Assembly (NCBI GenBank): GCA_039881145.1
Contig: JAYKKI010000064.1
Location: 4,397,001 to 4,461,000, forward strand
DNA from: Druceiella hillmani
Lineage: Eukaryota; Arthropoda; Insecta; Lepidoptera; Hepialidae
DNA length: 64,000 nucleotides
Reading direction: 5' to 3'
Both the position numbers and the translations under genes were made by a program. The stretch's first letter is position 1. Every line of letters starts with the position of its first letter. Under the pieces are notes generated by a model. That model was given only the letters and a program-made list of their open reading frames with translations. It was not told the DNA's origin and made no database searches. Shown one piece after another: positions 24,109 to 34,985 of the stretch.

Positions 24109-24505
24109 ACACGTTTGAAAATAAAATTTGTTTTTCTTACTTATCTAATAATGGGGAAAATGTTTAATAATGTTAAACTTATTTTAGTTAGCTTTAAATA
24201 GCTACACTTCATGACAAGTAAAATACAATCGCTCCACTGCCTTTTGGTATATTTGAATTGTTCTCTTAGTATAATTACTAGGAACCTCACGTATATTCCC
24301 ACTTGCTACTTGCTACTGTTTGAAAATCAAATTTTGTTTTTCTTGCTTATCTAATAATTGAAAAAATACGGAATAATATTAAACTGATTTTATTTAGCAT
24401 TAAACAGCTGCACTTCATGAGAAGTCAAATCCAACCGCTCCACTGCTCTCTGTATATTTGAATTGTTCTATTTGTATAATTGTTGTACGTTCTCAGAAAA
24501 GGCAA
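24109..24505. repeat. ~205-bp tandem duplication
   Basis: The segment starting cgtttgaaaataaaatttg near 24111 recurs near 24317 with moderate divergence. Shared blocks include tttttcttRcttatctaata, 'gctccactgc' and 'gtatatttgaattgttct'. Confidence 0.85.
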
Positions 24506-24539
24506 CTCAACAGGCATAAATCTAGAATTGTCTTTTTTA

Positions 24540-25085
24540 ATACCTCTAGTGAATCTCAGATTATTTATATATTGTCCATTGACAAATTCAAGTTTTTAAT
24601 TACGTCCTCAAGTACAGAAATGATTAATCTAGGATACAGTGGCTCGCCTAGCCTGACACCTCCACAAATATTTTTTCAAACCCTGTTCCGCCTAATATAC
24701 ATTTTTCTGCATACTCATTCGAATTCGGAAATCTACGATTTCCAAAAGTAGATTGCATTCCTGTAAAGCTCTCCATATACTATCATAAGATACAGTGCCA
24801 AATGCTTTAGTTCAAAAAGTGAAAGCTAGATATATAGGCCGGTAAAATTCTTCATATCTTTCTATAACATAGTCTAGAATAAGAATTTAGTCTACTGATG
24901 AAAAGTCTATCCTAAATCCACTTTGCTCTGCTGGCTGGTGTTATTCCAATAAATTTTAACTCGATATTCAAGATACAAAACGTGTAATTTAAAAGATTTG
25001 GTAATAGACTAATAGGGAGACAGTTGCTAATATTGGTTTTATCTCCTCTTTTATAAGAATAATGTTAGATTTTTGGGTTCACACA
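24540..25085 (-). pseudogene. RTE-like reverse transcriptase pseudogene
   Basis: Minus-strand pieces in RT order. NISNCLPISLLPN (near 25020) matches the NYRPISLLP block. AEQSGFRIDFSSVD (near 24920) matches the AEQAGFR block. Next come VIERYEEFYRPIYLAF and a degenerate motif A ending KAFGTVSYDS (near 24820), then GVRLGEPLYPRLIISVLEDV (near 24640), the RQGDPLSP block. Several frameshifts and stops separate them. The motif A aspartate is lost, with a stop just after it, and no YxDD motif is seen. It belongs to the same broad family as the C-terminal fragments elsewhere, but covers the catalytic region instead. It is inactive. Confidence 0.85.
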
Positions 25086-25685
25086 GAAATATTTATAACC
25101 CAGATTAGAACAGCTTCAAAAGTGTCAAGGAAATTCGTTAAAACAGACAGATTCATCCGACATTGCCTCAAGGTTTCTATAGATCTCCTTTTATCACCTT
25201 TTATCAACCAAGGTTATTATAGATTTATAACTAGGTACTTTAAAAATGCTAGTCTGGCTTTTTACTTTCAACTGTAGAACGACAGAACTAAAAATTATTT
25301 GTTCAAAGTTCATCCTTCAATCCTTTACGCTCCGCTATTTAAATTTAACAGAATAAAGATTTATAGCTCACCAAGGGCTAGTAACGTATGCATACATGTT
25401 TTGACATGCCACAGCGCCGCACACTTATTGTCCGGCCCAACATGGTGCCAGCGCGGCGGGAGGTTGTGCCCGCTTACTATGAGTCGTTTTGCAATTGGTG
25501 TGCATTTAAAATTTACCTATGTCGAAAGTAGTTAAATATTTTGTCTTATTTTTTCAATTGCAATGTTTAATATCTTCTCAAAATCATATTAAGTAATGTC
25601 CAGTAATACACTCGGTTTGGGTTATCGAATATACTGGAGTAATGTAGGTACTCCAGTATATTGCAACTTTAATTATCTATCTTTT
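25086..25685. other. mixed DNA with a perfect 14-bp hairpin
   Basis: Arms 25628-25641 and 25649-25662 (aatatactggagta) pair perfectly around 7 nt. 25380-25530 is GC-richer and unassigned. A 78-codon frame (25299-25535) has no motif. The decayed RT may extend to about 25200. Confidence 0.6.
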
Positions 25686-26026
25686 GAAGTAAAACTTCTT
25701 TGCGCACGCTTGACTTGGGGTGTAAGCTGGTGAATTCGTGACGAGAGCGTTACGAAAAGTGTGATCGGGCGAGGCGTACGGTAGTTGAGAGGGAGATATA
25801 AGTTAGTGAAGACATAAACAAAGAGAGTTCTGTTTCGTATATTACTGTAGGGACAAGAGAGAGAGGTGCGAGCACACATTTTCCTTCTCTCTTTCTCTCA
25901 TAGCCAGTTATGTTTCGTATATCTAAGACACAGTGCAAGCCTATTGTCTGTATCATACTGTAGGAGCAAGAGAGAGCAGTGCGCGCGCACATTTTCTTTC
26001 TCTCTTCCTCTCATAGCCAGTGCATG

Positions 26027-26087
<61 letters not shown>

Positions 26088-26303
26088 GTATATATGCGAG
26101 TTTGCTAGCGTTACGCGAACGGTGATTTTTTGATTATTTTGTAATTTCATTTCGTTCTTGAACAATTTTATAAATTATTATTTTGTTCAATACATTAAAT
26201 ATTCTACGTTTAAAGTGAATAAAATTGTGAATTCATTTTAAAGTTCATATTTTGTGAATTTGAAGTTTTACTTCAGTCATGTGGTCTAAAGCACACTCGT
26301 TTC
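25686..26303. mobile_element. MITE family copy 1 (~618 bp)
   Basis: The copy ends in inverted gaagtaaaacttc (25686-25698) and gaagttttacttc (26262-26274), with shared sequence continuing to about 26303. It is highly similar to 39866-40413. It contains an internal roughly 115-bp tandem duplication (the ctgtaggRRcaagagaga ... ctctcatagccagt unit twice). An AT run expanded only in this copy (26029-26095) accounts for most of the length difference. Short minus-strand frames beginning MCART come from the duplicated unit. Superfamily not recognised. Confidence 0.85.
26029..26095. repeat. (AT)n microsatellite inside MITE copy 1
   Basis: About 60 bp of AT repeats with one break. The matching place in copy 2 (about 40193-40206) has only a short atatacatatatg. 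Confidence 0.95.
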
Positions 26304-26576
26304 TTTTTCTTTTTCATAATTTATCTTTTTCTATTAAATGTGTTGACGCACATTTTTTATTATAATTTATATACCATGAAATGTATAAGGCAACTGTCCC
26401 AAGATGACCTAAAAAAGGCGAACGATTCGGAAAAGTTCATGGAACATAAGCTTTTACGTTTTTATAAACATTAATTAAAGGATTATAGTGTGATATAATC
26501 GATATTATAATAATAACATATAATACGTATTACCATAACATTATAGTGTGTTATTTTATATTGTTATGTTATAATA

Positions 26577-26824
26577 AGCCAAATGTGCAAAACAATCTCA
26601 CCGTATCTGGACTTATTTAAATTTTTATGACGAGCGCAAAATTTATATCACAATATTATAGCATGTTATATTACATCGTAATGTTATGGTGTGTATTATT
26701 TTCGTAGAGAAGACATCTGTTGTCAATTACTATTTACATAATTACATCATTAAAAGCCAAATGTGTAAACAATCTCACCGTATCTGGACTTATTTAAATT
26801 TTTATGACGAGTGCAAAATTTATT
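26577..26824. repeat. ~68-bp direct repeat pair
   Basis: 26577-26645 and 26756-26824 are nearly identical (core atctcaccgtatctggactt). They are separated by about 110 bp of AT-rich sequence that repeats ataaYattatagYRtgttat motifs. Function unknown. Confidence 0.85.
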
Positions 26825-27381
26825 TAAGTATTGAGGTGCCCATTTGACTTACTACTATTGTACTTTTGCAAGCAAGATCTTTTAGTTCCCGCTGACGGAA
26901 TAAGATGTCTTACAGTTAGTCAAATATTTTGTGAAAGCTTTCAGTTTAAGAAGTACTCAATTATTTTGTTTATATTGTACCGTCTTTTTTTTAGTGTATG
27001 TAGCTGCCTAAAATTAATTTTGTGGTCGCTTAATTAGAATTTTTGGCTCTGTTTGGTATCTAAGTAAATTTAATAAAATAGTTTCAGTTATTATTAAAAT
27101 AGCCGAAATAATCGACCAGCACGTGAAGTGTCAAATGAAATAAATTATAAAATAAAGAAACATTGGTTATTTTTTTCAAAATTATAAATAACAGAATACT
27201 GATGTTAAAAAATTATAAAATAATTTTTTACAGAAGTTGTATTAAAAATAAATTAATTTTAACCACACAAAAAAACATCATATTTAGCCCTTAAAACTGA
27301 ATGAATACACACACACGCACATATATATACACGATGGCAGGGAATAGATGTCGGACAAAGAAAGACGCTATTCGTTGGCTA
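26825..27381. other. AT-rich, partial repeat before the Helitron
   Basis: 27324-27368 resembles the sequence at 30463-30500 (tgtYggacaaagaaagac), so the Helitron lies next to a relative of the element found in the inverted-repeat arms. No gene is seen. Confidence 0.5.
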
Positions 27382-29121
27382 TCTATATATATATATAGAA
27401 ACACAAAGTCGTGTCAGTTACACCGTTTATAACTCAAGAACGGCTGGACTAATTTTTTTTTATTTTTGTGTTTTTGGATTTGTCTTTGTCGAGAATAGGA
27501 TAATAAGTATTAAAATAGAAAAATTCACGAAAAAAAAATTATGAAGAAAATTCATTTTTCCATACATTTTGTATGGAACGGATTTTTTTGATGATATATC
27601 GAGACGGATTGACTGATATTTTTTTATATGATTATTATATATAAATTGAATATTTTTTTATCTCGGCTTCGAGGTTTCCTCGCGCATTGGAAAAGTAAAA
27701 AAATCACAAATAATTGAATTGTGTATAAAACGTAACATGTGATAAATGACAGAAAAAAAAAGAAAAAAGCATAATTTGTTTTTAATAATCCTTATTCAGT
27801 TTTCGACCGTTATTTCATTTGAATTCGATTAAATTAATTCTCTTTAAACGATTTTTTCTGAAATTAATTAGCGAAGAGTGATTTTAAATAGTTGAGTTAA
27901 GTTTTATGAAAATGTTCACTTTGTGAGGTTATGATATTTGTGATTGTGCAGGCATTGATAATTGCTTCATTATGTAATTTACGTGATTAATTTTTGTGTG
28001 ATTAATTTTAAAGTTTTATTTATAATGCTAAGAGTCTAATCTTTCACAATGAAGCCGTAATGCAATTCGACTTAGGAATATTGTGAATCAATCCACTGCA
28101 GATGTACAAGAAATTGCACGGGAAGAGCGCCAATAAAATATTGTGAATCAATAAGTATGACCCGACTTCGTTCTTCACAAACACAAGAACGAGACAAACA
28201 GCTCAGTTGGCAACGAAAAATCGTCGAGCTTATCGCACAGATCAAGAACGTAATAATCTTTGACGCGCAAGAAGAAATTCTTCAAGCGTTGATTTGAATC
28301 GAGTAGCATTTCAATACGATTGCATAATTGACTACAGCTCGCATCCTTTCGTTCGAATTGGCCCAACTGATATTGTGTGCGACCATTGCGGTGCATTTAA
28401 TTAGTTCGCTGGAGAAACGCCTGGATTGTGCTCTCTCAGTGGCAAGATGAAATTGCCATTCTTGCCTCTGCCACCTGAGTCATTGCATTCATTACTTCGT
28501 ACCGAAACACCAGAATCACGACATTTTCTATCGAACGTTCAAAGATAAAAGGAATGTTTCCAAATGACTTCATTTGGAGCAGACATTATCGAAGGTCGCG
28601 GATTCAATCTGACATTCAAGGTAATTTCTGTTAGAGAGAATAAACGTTTATTTTCTTTTGGTGATCATAATTTAATAAATCTAACTTCGTCTTCGACTTT
28701 ATGGATCGAAGGCCAAATTCACAATCGAATTGGGTTATTGCAATCGCTTGAAGATACACAGCATAAATTCACCTAAATTTACTTCATGGGCAGCATGGAG
28801 GAACAACTTGATCGGTGTCAAAAGATCGAATCGGCAATAAAAAGAGAAGTTCTTCAAGATTTCCAGCAACAACTTCATGAATATCACACATTGGTTCGGT
28901 TGTTCATAACTGCGTTGGATCTCATGCCAAGTGATGACTACAAAGTCGTGATTTTAATGTTATTTTAATTTAATTAAAATAGTTTTCATTTTTATTTGTA
29001 CATTTATTGAACTTAGTTTTAAATATTAATTTTAACTTAATAAAACACTGAATTTAATTCAGCTAATAAGTTAAAACATTTATTGACTCTGAAGCGGTAC
29101 GAAGTTCGCCGGATCAGCTAG
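27382..29121 (+). mobile_element. Helitron, internally deleted
   Basis: It starts TC (27382-27383) after A and ends CTAG (29118-29121) before T, the known A|T Helitron target. The 5' part (cacaaagtcgtgtcagttac, then ctcaagaacggctgga) and the 3' part (tacgaagttcgccggatcag) match insect Helitron ends by recall. A short subterminal hairpin (cgg-tac-gaa-g-ttc-g-ccg) lies just before the CTAG end. It carries only the N-terminal part of the replication protein (28157-28968). The Rep catalytic region and helicase are missing, so it is non-autonomous. Confidence 0.85.
28157..28968 (+). pseudogene. Helitron Rep-helicase N-terminal region, broken
   Basis: Recognised by blocks typical of the Helitron N-terminal domain: TQERDKQL then, after a frameshift near 28207, ATKNRRAYRTDQERN; DLNRVAFQYDCIIDYSSHP (28291); CDHCGAF; ETPGLCSLSGKMKLPFLPLP; HFLSNVQR; CFQMTSFGAD; GQIHNRIG; YFMGSMEEQ; LVRLFITALDLMPSDDYKVV. 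In-frame stops occur after NNL, AFN, VQR and HKFT. An in-frame insertion of about 84 bp lies between FNLTFK and IEGQ (about 28621-28704). It starts GT but lacks an AG end, so it may be a decayed intron or an indel. The sequence stops at YKVVI, before the HUH nuclease motif. Non-functional. Confidence 0.85.
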
Positions 29122-29604
29122 TAAAGGGATAAATTTTCCTTGTAATAAAACGTAAAACGCGCTCTTTTTTCTAATGAGTGTAACAAAATATTACACAACT
29201 ATTTTTAACACCCCCAATACTTGTCCGGAATGCGGTTCTAACCCGCAGCGGCGATATGTTCGCAGTTGTTCGCGGGTTATTACCCCTAGCGGCGCTGAGC
29301 AATGTGCACAAGTACGAAAAGATCGCAAATAATTATGAATATAATTTTAAATTTTCTGAAAAAAGTCATCTTTTAAATTTTATTTTAACCACAATCAACG
29401 ATTTTTCAGTCTAGAAATGATGTCTTTCTTTTTCCGACACTTATTCCCGGACACCGTGTATAGAACATTATTTAGATTCATTATATCATTTGCACATATC
29501 CGAACGTAAATAAATTAGAATATCTTTATTCCTCTTCCCAACTTTCATACTAGTTAGTAGTTTTTATTCAGAGATACCAAATAATTAAAAATAATTCTAA
29601 AAAA
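29038..29604. repeat. left arm of a ~565-bp inverted repeat
   Basis: Reverse complement of 30317-30881, with only scattered single differences. It includes the last ~84 bp of the Helitron (29038-29121) followed by about 480 bp of another sequence with a GC-richer part (taacccgcagcggcgatatg) and 'cttattcccggacaccgtgt'. The arm crosses the Helitron boundary, so the inversion-duplication came after Helitron insertion. Confidence 0.93.
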
Positions 29605-29639
29605 TATTCATTTAATTCTAATCATATCGATACACGAGC

Positions 29640-30190
29640 CAAAAGCTCTATCCGTTATCGGATGTGCGAAAAACTCTATCCGCTATCCGATGTGCTAAAA
29701 GCTCTATCCGCTATCCGATGCGCGTAAAGCTCTATCCGCTATCCGATGTGATAAAAGCTCTATCCGCTATCCGATATGTGAAAAATTCTATCCGCTATCC
29801 GATGTGCAAAAAGTTCTATCCGATGTGCGAAAAACTCTATCCGCTATCCGATGTGCAAAAAGCTCTATCCGCTATCCGATGTGCGAAAAGCTCTATCCGC
29901 TATCCGATGTGTTAAAAGCTCTATCCACTCTCTGATGTGCAAGAAGCTCTATCCGCTAATGAATACAATCTATTTCTAAAAATAATTAACTTCATAAAAA
30001 TTCTATCCGCTATCCGATGTGCAAAAAGTTCTATCCGATGTGCGAAAAACTCTATCCGCTATCCGATGTGCAAAAAGCTCTATCCGCTATCCGATGTGCG
30101 AAAAGCTCTATCCGCTATCCGATGTGTTAAAAGCTCTATCCACTCTCCGATGTGCAAGAAGCTCTATCCGCTAATGAATACAATCTATTT
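29640..30190. repeat. 28-bp minisatellite with 214-bp duplication
   Basis: Units of about 28 bp contain ctctatccgctatccgatgt, with some units shortened to about 21 bp. A block from about 29787 to 30000 is repeated from 30001 to about 30215, including its non-repeat end (tgaatacaatctatttctaa). The array sits in the spacer of the inverted repeat. Plus-strand frames rich in LSAIRCAKSSIRYPM are by-products of the repeat. Confidence 0.93.
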
Positions 30191-30316
30191 CTAAAAATAA
30201 TTAACTTCATAAAAAGACAAGGTTTCTCATCTATTCTCCATATAATAATGGCATTTTTAGCCCATTTTCTCCATATAAAAATGCCAAAATAAAAATTATA
30301 AAAATAATAAATTTTT

Positions 30317-30881
30317 TTTTAGAATTATTTTTAATTATTTGGTATCTCTGAATAAAAACTACTAACTAGTATGAAAGTTGGGAAGAGGAATAAAGATATT
30401 CTAATTTATTTACGTTCGGATATGTGCAAATGATATAATAAATCTAAATAATGTTCTATACAGGTTGTCCGAGAATAAGTGTTGGACAAAGAAAGACATC
30501 ATTTCTAGACTGAAAAATCGTTGATTGTGGTTAAAATAAAATTTAAAAGATGACTTTTTTCAGAAAATTTAAAATTATATTCATAATTATTTGCCATCTT
30601 TTCGTACTTGTGCACATTGTTCAGCGCCGCTAGGGGTAATAACCCGCGAACAACTGCGAACATATCGCCGCTGCGGGTTAGAACCCCATTCCGGACAAGT
30701 ATTGGGGGTGTTAAAAATAGTTGTGTAATATTTTGTTACACTCATTAGAAAAAAGAGCGCGTTTTACGTTTTATTTCAAGGAAAATTTATTCCTTTACTA
30801 GCTGATCCGGCCAACTTCGTACCGCTTCAGAGTCAATAAATGTTTTAACTTATTAGCTGAATTAAATTCGGTGTTTTATTA
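30317..30881. repeat. right arm of the inverted repeat, with minus-strand Helitron end
   Basis: Mirror of 29038-29604. 30798-30881 is the Helitron 3' end on the minus strand (ctag at 30798-30801, then the hairpin). No Helitron body follows after 30881, so this end was copied by the inversion rather than inserted separately. Confidence 0.93.
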
Positions 30882-31832
30882 CTTGCCCAGTGGGGTAAAG
30901 ACTTGAGCCTAACGCTATATGAGCTTTAGCCAAATTTAATAAATATTACTGAAATCACTTAATCAATCATATGTTGTATCATTTACTTTACTTAACATAT
31001 ACGTTAGCTAACGCACTGCAAAACGATTACAAATTTGTTATTTATTGATATAGTCAATAGCATTTTACGAGAGTACTATTTAGTAACTTAAATGGACTTC
31101 CAATAAATGGCACTCTATTCTCAAGTACGAATTTTACAAGCGTTGAGATGAAGTATGTAAATTACCTAAAGAAATATTTAAATAATCTATAAAGGCAGCT
31201 GTAGTGTCCACCGTTTTAGCGACATTTAGGTAAAATGAAATGAGGCGCCATTTTAAAAAAAGTAGCTGTCAAAATAAAGGTTTGACGATCATATAACATG
31301 GCGGATATCTGCTTAAAGCCTACGTTAATTATATAGATATATGATACAATAAAATAGGATTGAATACCGAAATTTGCCTTTACCACAGTTTTCATTTAAA
31401 AATACAACTCAATTAAAGTACTTACTAACAACTATTTTCTTTATTTAACGTACTATAATATATTGTTTATCAAAAAAGAGTAACGGGAAAGAAAGAAAGT
31501 ATATATTAAAAACATTTTTCCACCGTTCTTTTAATTCGTATTTATCAACAGTTTTCAACACTGAGCAACCTATTGTCCTGAGAATGAAATCGTCGAGAAG
31601 TTAAGATATAGTGTGTCTTTTTCTATTGTTTTCGTTATTATTTCTAGGGAAAAACCGAGTTACGTTATTAGAAAGATCAAAAATTTAAAAACCTGTTTAG
31701 CACGAGAAAAACTCGCACTACGTGAGTCCCGTACATATTTAGGCACTTATCGAGTACATACTCTTTCTATTAAACTATTTACAAATATAAATTTTTCACA
31801 ACGTAAATATATTAATCTTTACCTAAGCGTGA
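30882..31832. other. unassigned AT-rich DNA
   Basis: A 95-codon frame (31613-31900 plus strand) runs into the 56-bp array and has no motif. Nothing else is supported. Confidence 0.5.
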
Positions 31833-32692
31833 AAACATGTTTAAAAATTATAACATCTAGGGTAATCATTATAACTTACCTAATTTTTAAACATGTTTAA
31901 AAATTATAACATCTAGGGTAATCATTATAATTTACCTAATTTTTAAACATGTTTAAAAATTATAACATCTAGGGTAATCATTATAATTTACCTAATTTTT
32001 AAACATGTTTAAAAATTATAACATCTAGGGTAATCATTATAATTTACCTAATTTTTAAACATGTTTAAAAGTTATAACATCTAGGGTAATCATTATAATT
32101 TACCTAATTTTTAAACATGTTTAAAAATTATAACATCTAGGGTAATCATTATAATTTACCTAATTTTTAAACATGTTTAAAAATTATATCATCTAGGGTA
32201 ATCATTATAATTTATCTAATTTTTAAACATGTTTAAAAATTATAACATCTTATAATTTACCTAATTTTTAAACATGTTTAAAAATTATAACATCTAGGGT
32301 AATCATAATAATTTACCTAATTTTTAAACATGTTTAAAAATTATAACATCTAGGGTAATCATTATAATTTACCTAATTTTTAAACATGTTTAAAAATTAT
32401 AACATCTAGGGTAATCATTATAATTTACCTAATTTTTAAACATGTTTAAAAATTATAACATCTAGGGTAATCATTATAATTTACCTAATTTTTAAACATG
32501 TTTAAAAATTATAACATCTAGGGTAATCATTATAATTTACCTAATTTTTAAACATGTTTAAAAATTATAACATGTAGGGTAATCATTATAATTTACCTAA
32601 TTTTTAAACATGTTTAAAAATTATAACATCTTATAATTTACCTAATTTTTAAACATGTTTAAAAATTATAACATCTAGGGTAATCATTATAA
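31833..32692. repeat. 56-bp palindromic tandem array
   Basis: About 16 units. Each unit junction contains a perfect 26-bp palindrome centred on aaacatgttt (taattttt on one side, aaaaatta on the other), followed by acatctagggtaatcattat and aatttaccta. Two units, near 32248 and 32626, lack the same agggtaatcat segment, which suggests they share an origin. Copies are very similar. There is no coding sense. Confidence 0.95.
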
Positions 32693-33167
32693 TAACCTTC
32701 GCGTATAGTTCTAAAAACACTATTTTTTCATAATAGTTCGTAATTTTGGAAATAATTTGTAAACTAATTTGTTTGGCATATTTTTCAGTATCTATATCTC
32801 TGGAGAAATCCAAGCTAAAATTATGGAAAATATAATTTTGAGACCCTAATTAATAGCCCAATGGCATAAACACTATGTAGAATTAAAAAAATAGAGAAAA
32901 CAAATTAATTAAAATTAAAAAATTAATTAAAATTAAAAAATTAATTAAAATAATTTTAGTGAAGGGGAGGAGGATATTTTTTAGTGTTAGCTACTGAGAT
33001 AATTGCGTAGAGTTATTATGAATTACTACCATACTAAATTTCAAGCTTATACTTCAAGCGATTTTTACACAGAAACGGTTGTGTAGCCAAACAGTCACGT
33101 GAATGATCTTAGATAGTTTCCATTTTCTTTATCATCCTACTGAATGCTATGACATAACATCGTTAAT

Positions 33168-33224
33168 ACACAATCGTTAATACAGGGTCACGCTAATCAC
33201 GTGACCCTGTATTAACGATTGTGT
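33168..33224. repeat. perfect 25-bp-arm hairpin
   Basis: Arms 33168-33192 and 33200-33224 are exact inverted copies around a 7-nt loop. The left arm is preceded by a direct partial repeat of its own start (atcgttaataca, 33159-33170). 32693-33167 is otherwise AT-rich, with a short part (33030-33130) resembling 39510-39640. Confidence 0.95.
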
Positions 33225-33245
33225 AAATAAAAAAAGGTTACACGA

Positions 33246-33600
33246 GCCAAGCCTAGTTTTAAATATTTGCGAAATAGATAAACAGATTATTCTATATTTA
33301 TAGAATAAAGATAGATAGAATAAGAACCAAACCTAGTGTTCAATATTTACGAAATAGATAAACAGAGTGTACTATAATGGAATAAACAGATTGTTCTATA
33401 TTTATAGAATAAAGATATATAGAATAAAAGCCAAACCTAGTGTTCAATATTTGCGAAACAGATAAACAGATTATTCCATAATCGAATAAACAGATTATTC
33501 TTTAACCGAATAGACAGATTATTCTATATTTACAAAATAAAGATAGGTAGAATAAGAGCCAAGCCTAGTTTTCAATATTTGCGAAATAGATTAACAGATT
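33246..33600. repeat. degenerate tandem repeat with agccaaRcctagt blocks
   Basis: Units of about 80-130 bp start near 33247, 33328, 33430 and 33558, each with 'gagccaagcctagt' or similar, 'atatttgcgaaatagataaa' and 'cagattattcta'. An extra 'gaataaacagattRttct' subrepeat causes the length variation. Confidence 0.85.
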
Positions 33601-34741
33601 ATTCTATAATCGACCTAAAATTTCTCAATCAAATAATCTTTCGCTCATTTTACTATTTAACTTCCTGGACGATCATTTAATTCAGTATGACATTTATATC
33701 AAAAATGCACCAAATACTCATACCTATTTACATATACATAAAAAGCGAATACTGAAACTCAGCAACGAGCCACTTAGCACACTCGTTTAAATTGATATTA
33801 ACGTGACGACAACTTAACACTTTTTTTCAAAATCAGACATACGCACCAAAAAAAAACACGGCAACCCATATCTCTCCCGCCAGCCATCAACACCGTCTTA
33901 TGTTTAATTTGAAAGCACCACTAAAGCTTTCAACGGAGCTTCCAACTGCAACTTTTACGAGACTCGCGAATGGATACGAATTTGTACGTCGTTAGAGAGA
34001 ACAGCTTTTTAAAAGCTACTAAATTAGACAAATGTGCGTACAGAAATAGCCGCGCCTTTTTTATGAGGTGCCGATCGGCTGAGCTTGTGAATCAATAAGA
34101 GTGTGTCAGAAGTGTTTGATTAACGACGATACGATGTTTGAATCGATAATTCAAATCGCAAGTCAAACAAATGCGCACTTGAGATAATAACATTGAAAAG
34201 TTTTATTAAGCTAATTGTGAGTTAATGAAATGTTGTTTAGATTAAAATAAATATCTCTCGCCTTTTTTAAATACAAATAGATCATGATTGAAATTAAATA
34301 AAGATTTGAGAATTAGACTAATGAGACCACACGCACAGTCTATCGATATCGCCTAAAAAGCAATCAAGAACGAGCAAACTCGCCCGATAATATTTCTAAT
34401 TAATTAATTGTAATTAAAATTAACTCGATATGTGGATATGTAGCTGATAACTTTCATTTAACGTAACATTCGTTTAACGTTACATTGCTTTATTAGATAA
34501 GAAAATGTGATAATTATTTTAATGCCTATTTAATTTTTTTTTCAAAAAAGTTATTGTACCCCTACTTAAGTATTAAAAGTACTTTTATTCTTTATTAAAT
34601 AAATTATAATTAATACTTCCAATCTTTAATGTTTAAGTACTTTTGTTATGTATCACTTGTCGTGAGCACGTATGCAAAGATAACATTTCTACCTTCTAAA
34701 AATCTTCGAGTTATTGGCTCAAAAATTTGGTTCAAACTTAA
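33601..34741. other. unassigned DNA
   Basis: 33740-34150 is GC-richer than its surroundings and shows no repeats; it may be unique host sequence. I see no frame or splice pattern strong enough to call. Confidence 0.4.
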
Positions 34742-34985
34742 GATTGTCTACGTATTTACATTTTTTTATATTATAAATAATTAGACAGCGAGCGAAGCTG
34801 ATGGCAGTATCTAAGTATAGGTATATGTAACACTTTTATTACCATTAATCGATTATGGAGACGTGATTGTCTACGTATTTACATTTTTTTATATTATAAA
34901 TAATTAGACAGCGAGCGAAGCTGATAGCAGTATCTAAGTATAGGTATATGTAACACTTTTATTACAATTAATCGATTATGGAGAC
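34742..34985. repeat. 123-bp tandem duplication
   Basis: 34742-34864 and 34865-34985 are nearly identical (gattgtctacgtatttacat, gacagcgagcgaagctgat). Both end in the same cgattatggagac, which in the second copy leads into LINE coding sequence, so the duplication includes the truncated LINE 5' junction. Confidence 0.95.

Noticed and set aside
28157..28968. Host gene with introns
   Set aside because: All readable blocks match the Helitron N-terminal domain and lie inside exact Helitron boundaries.
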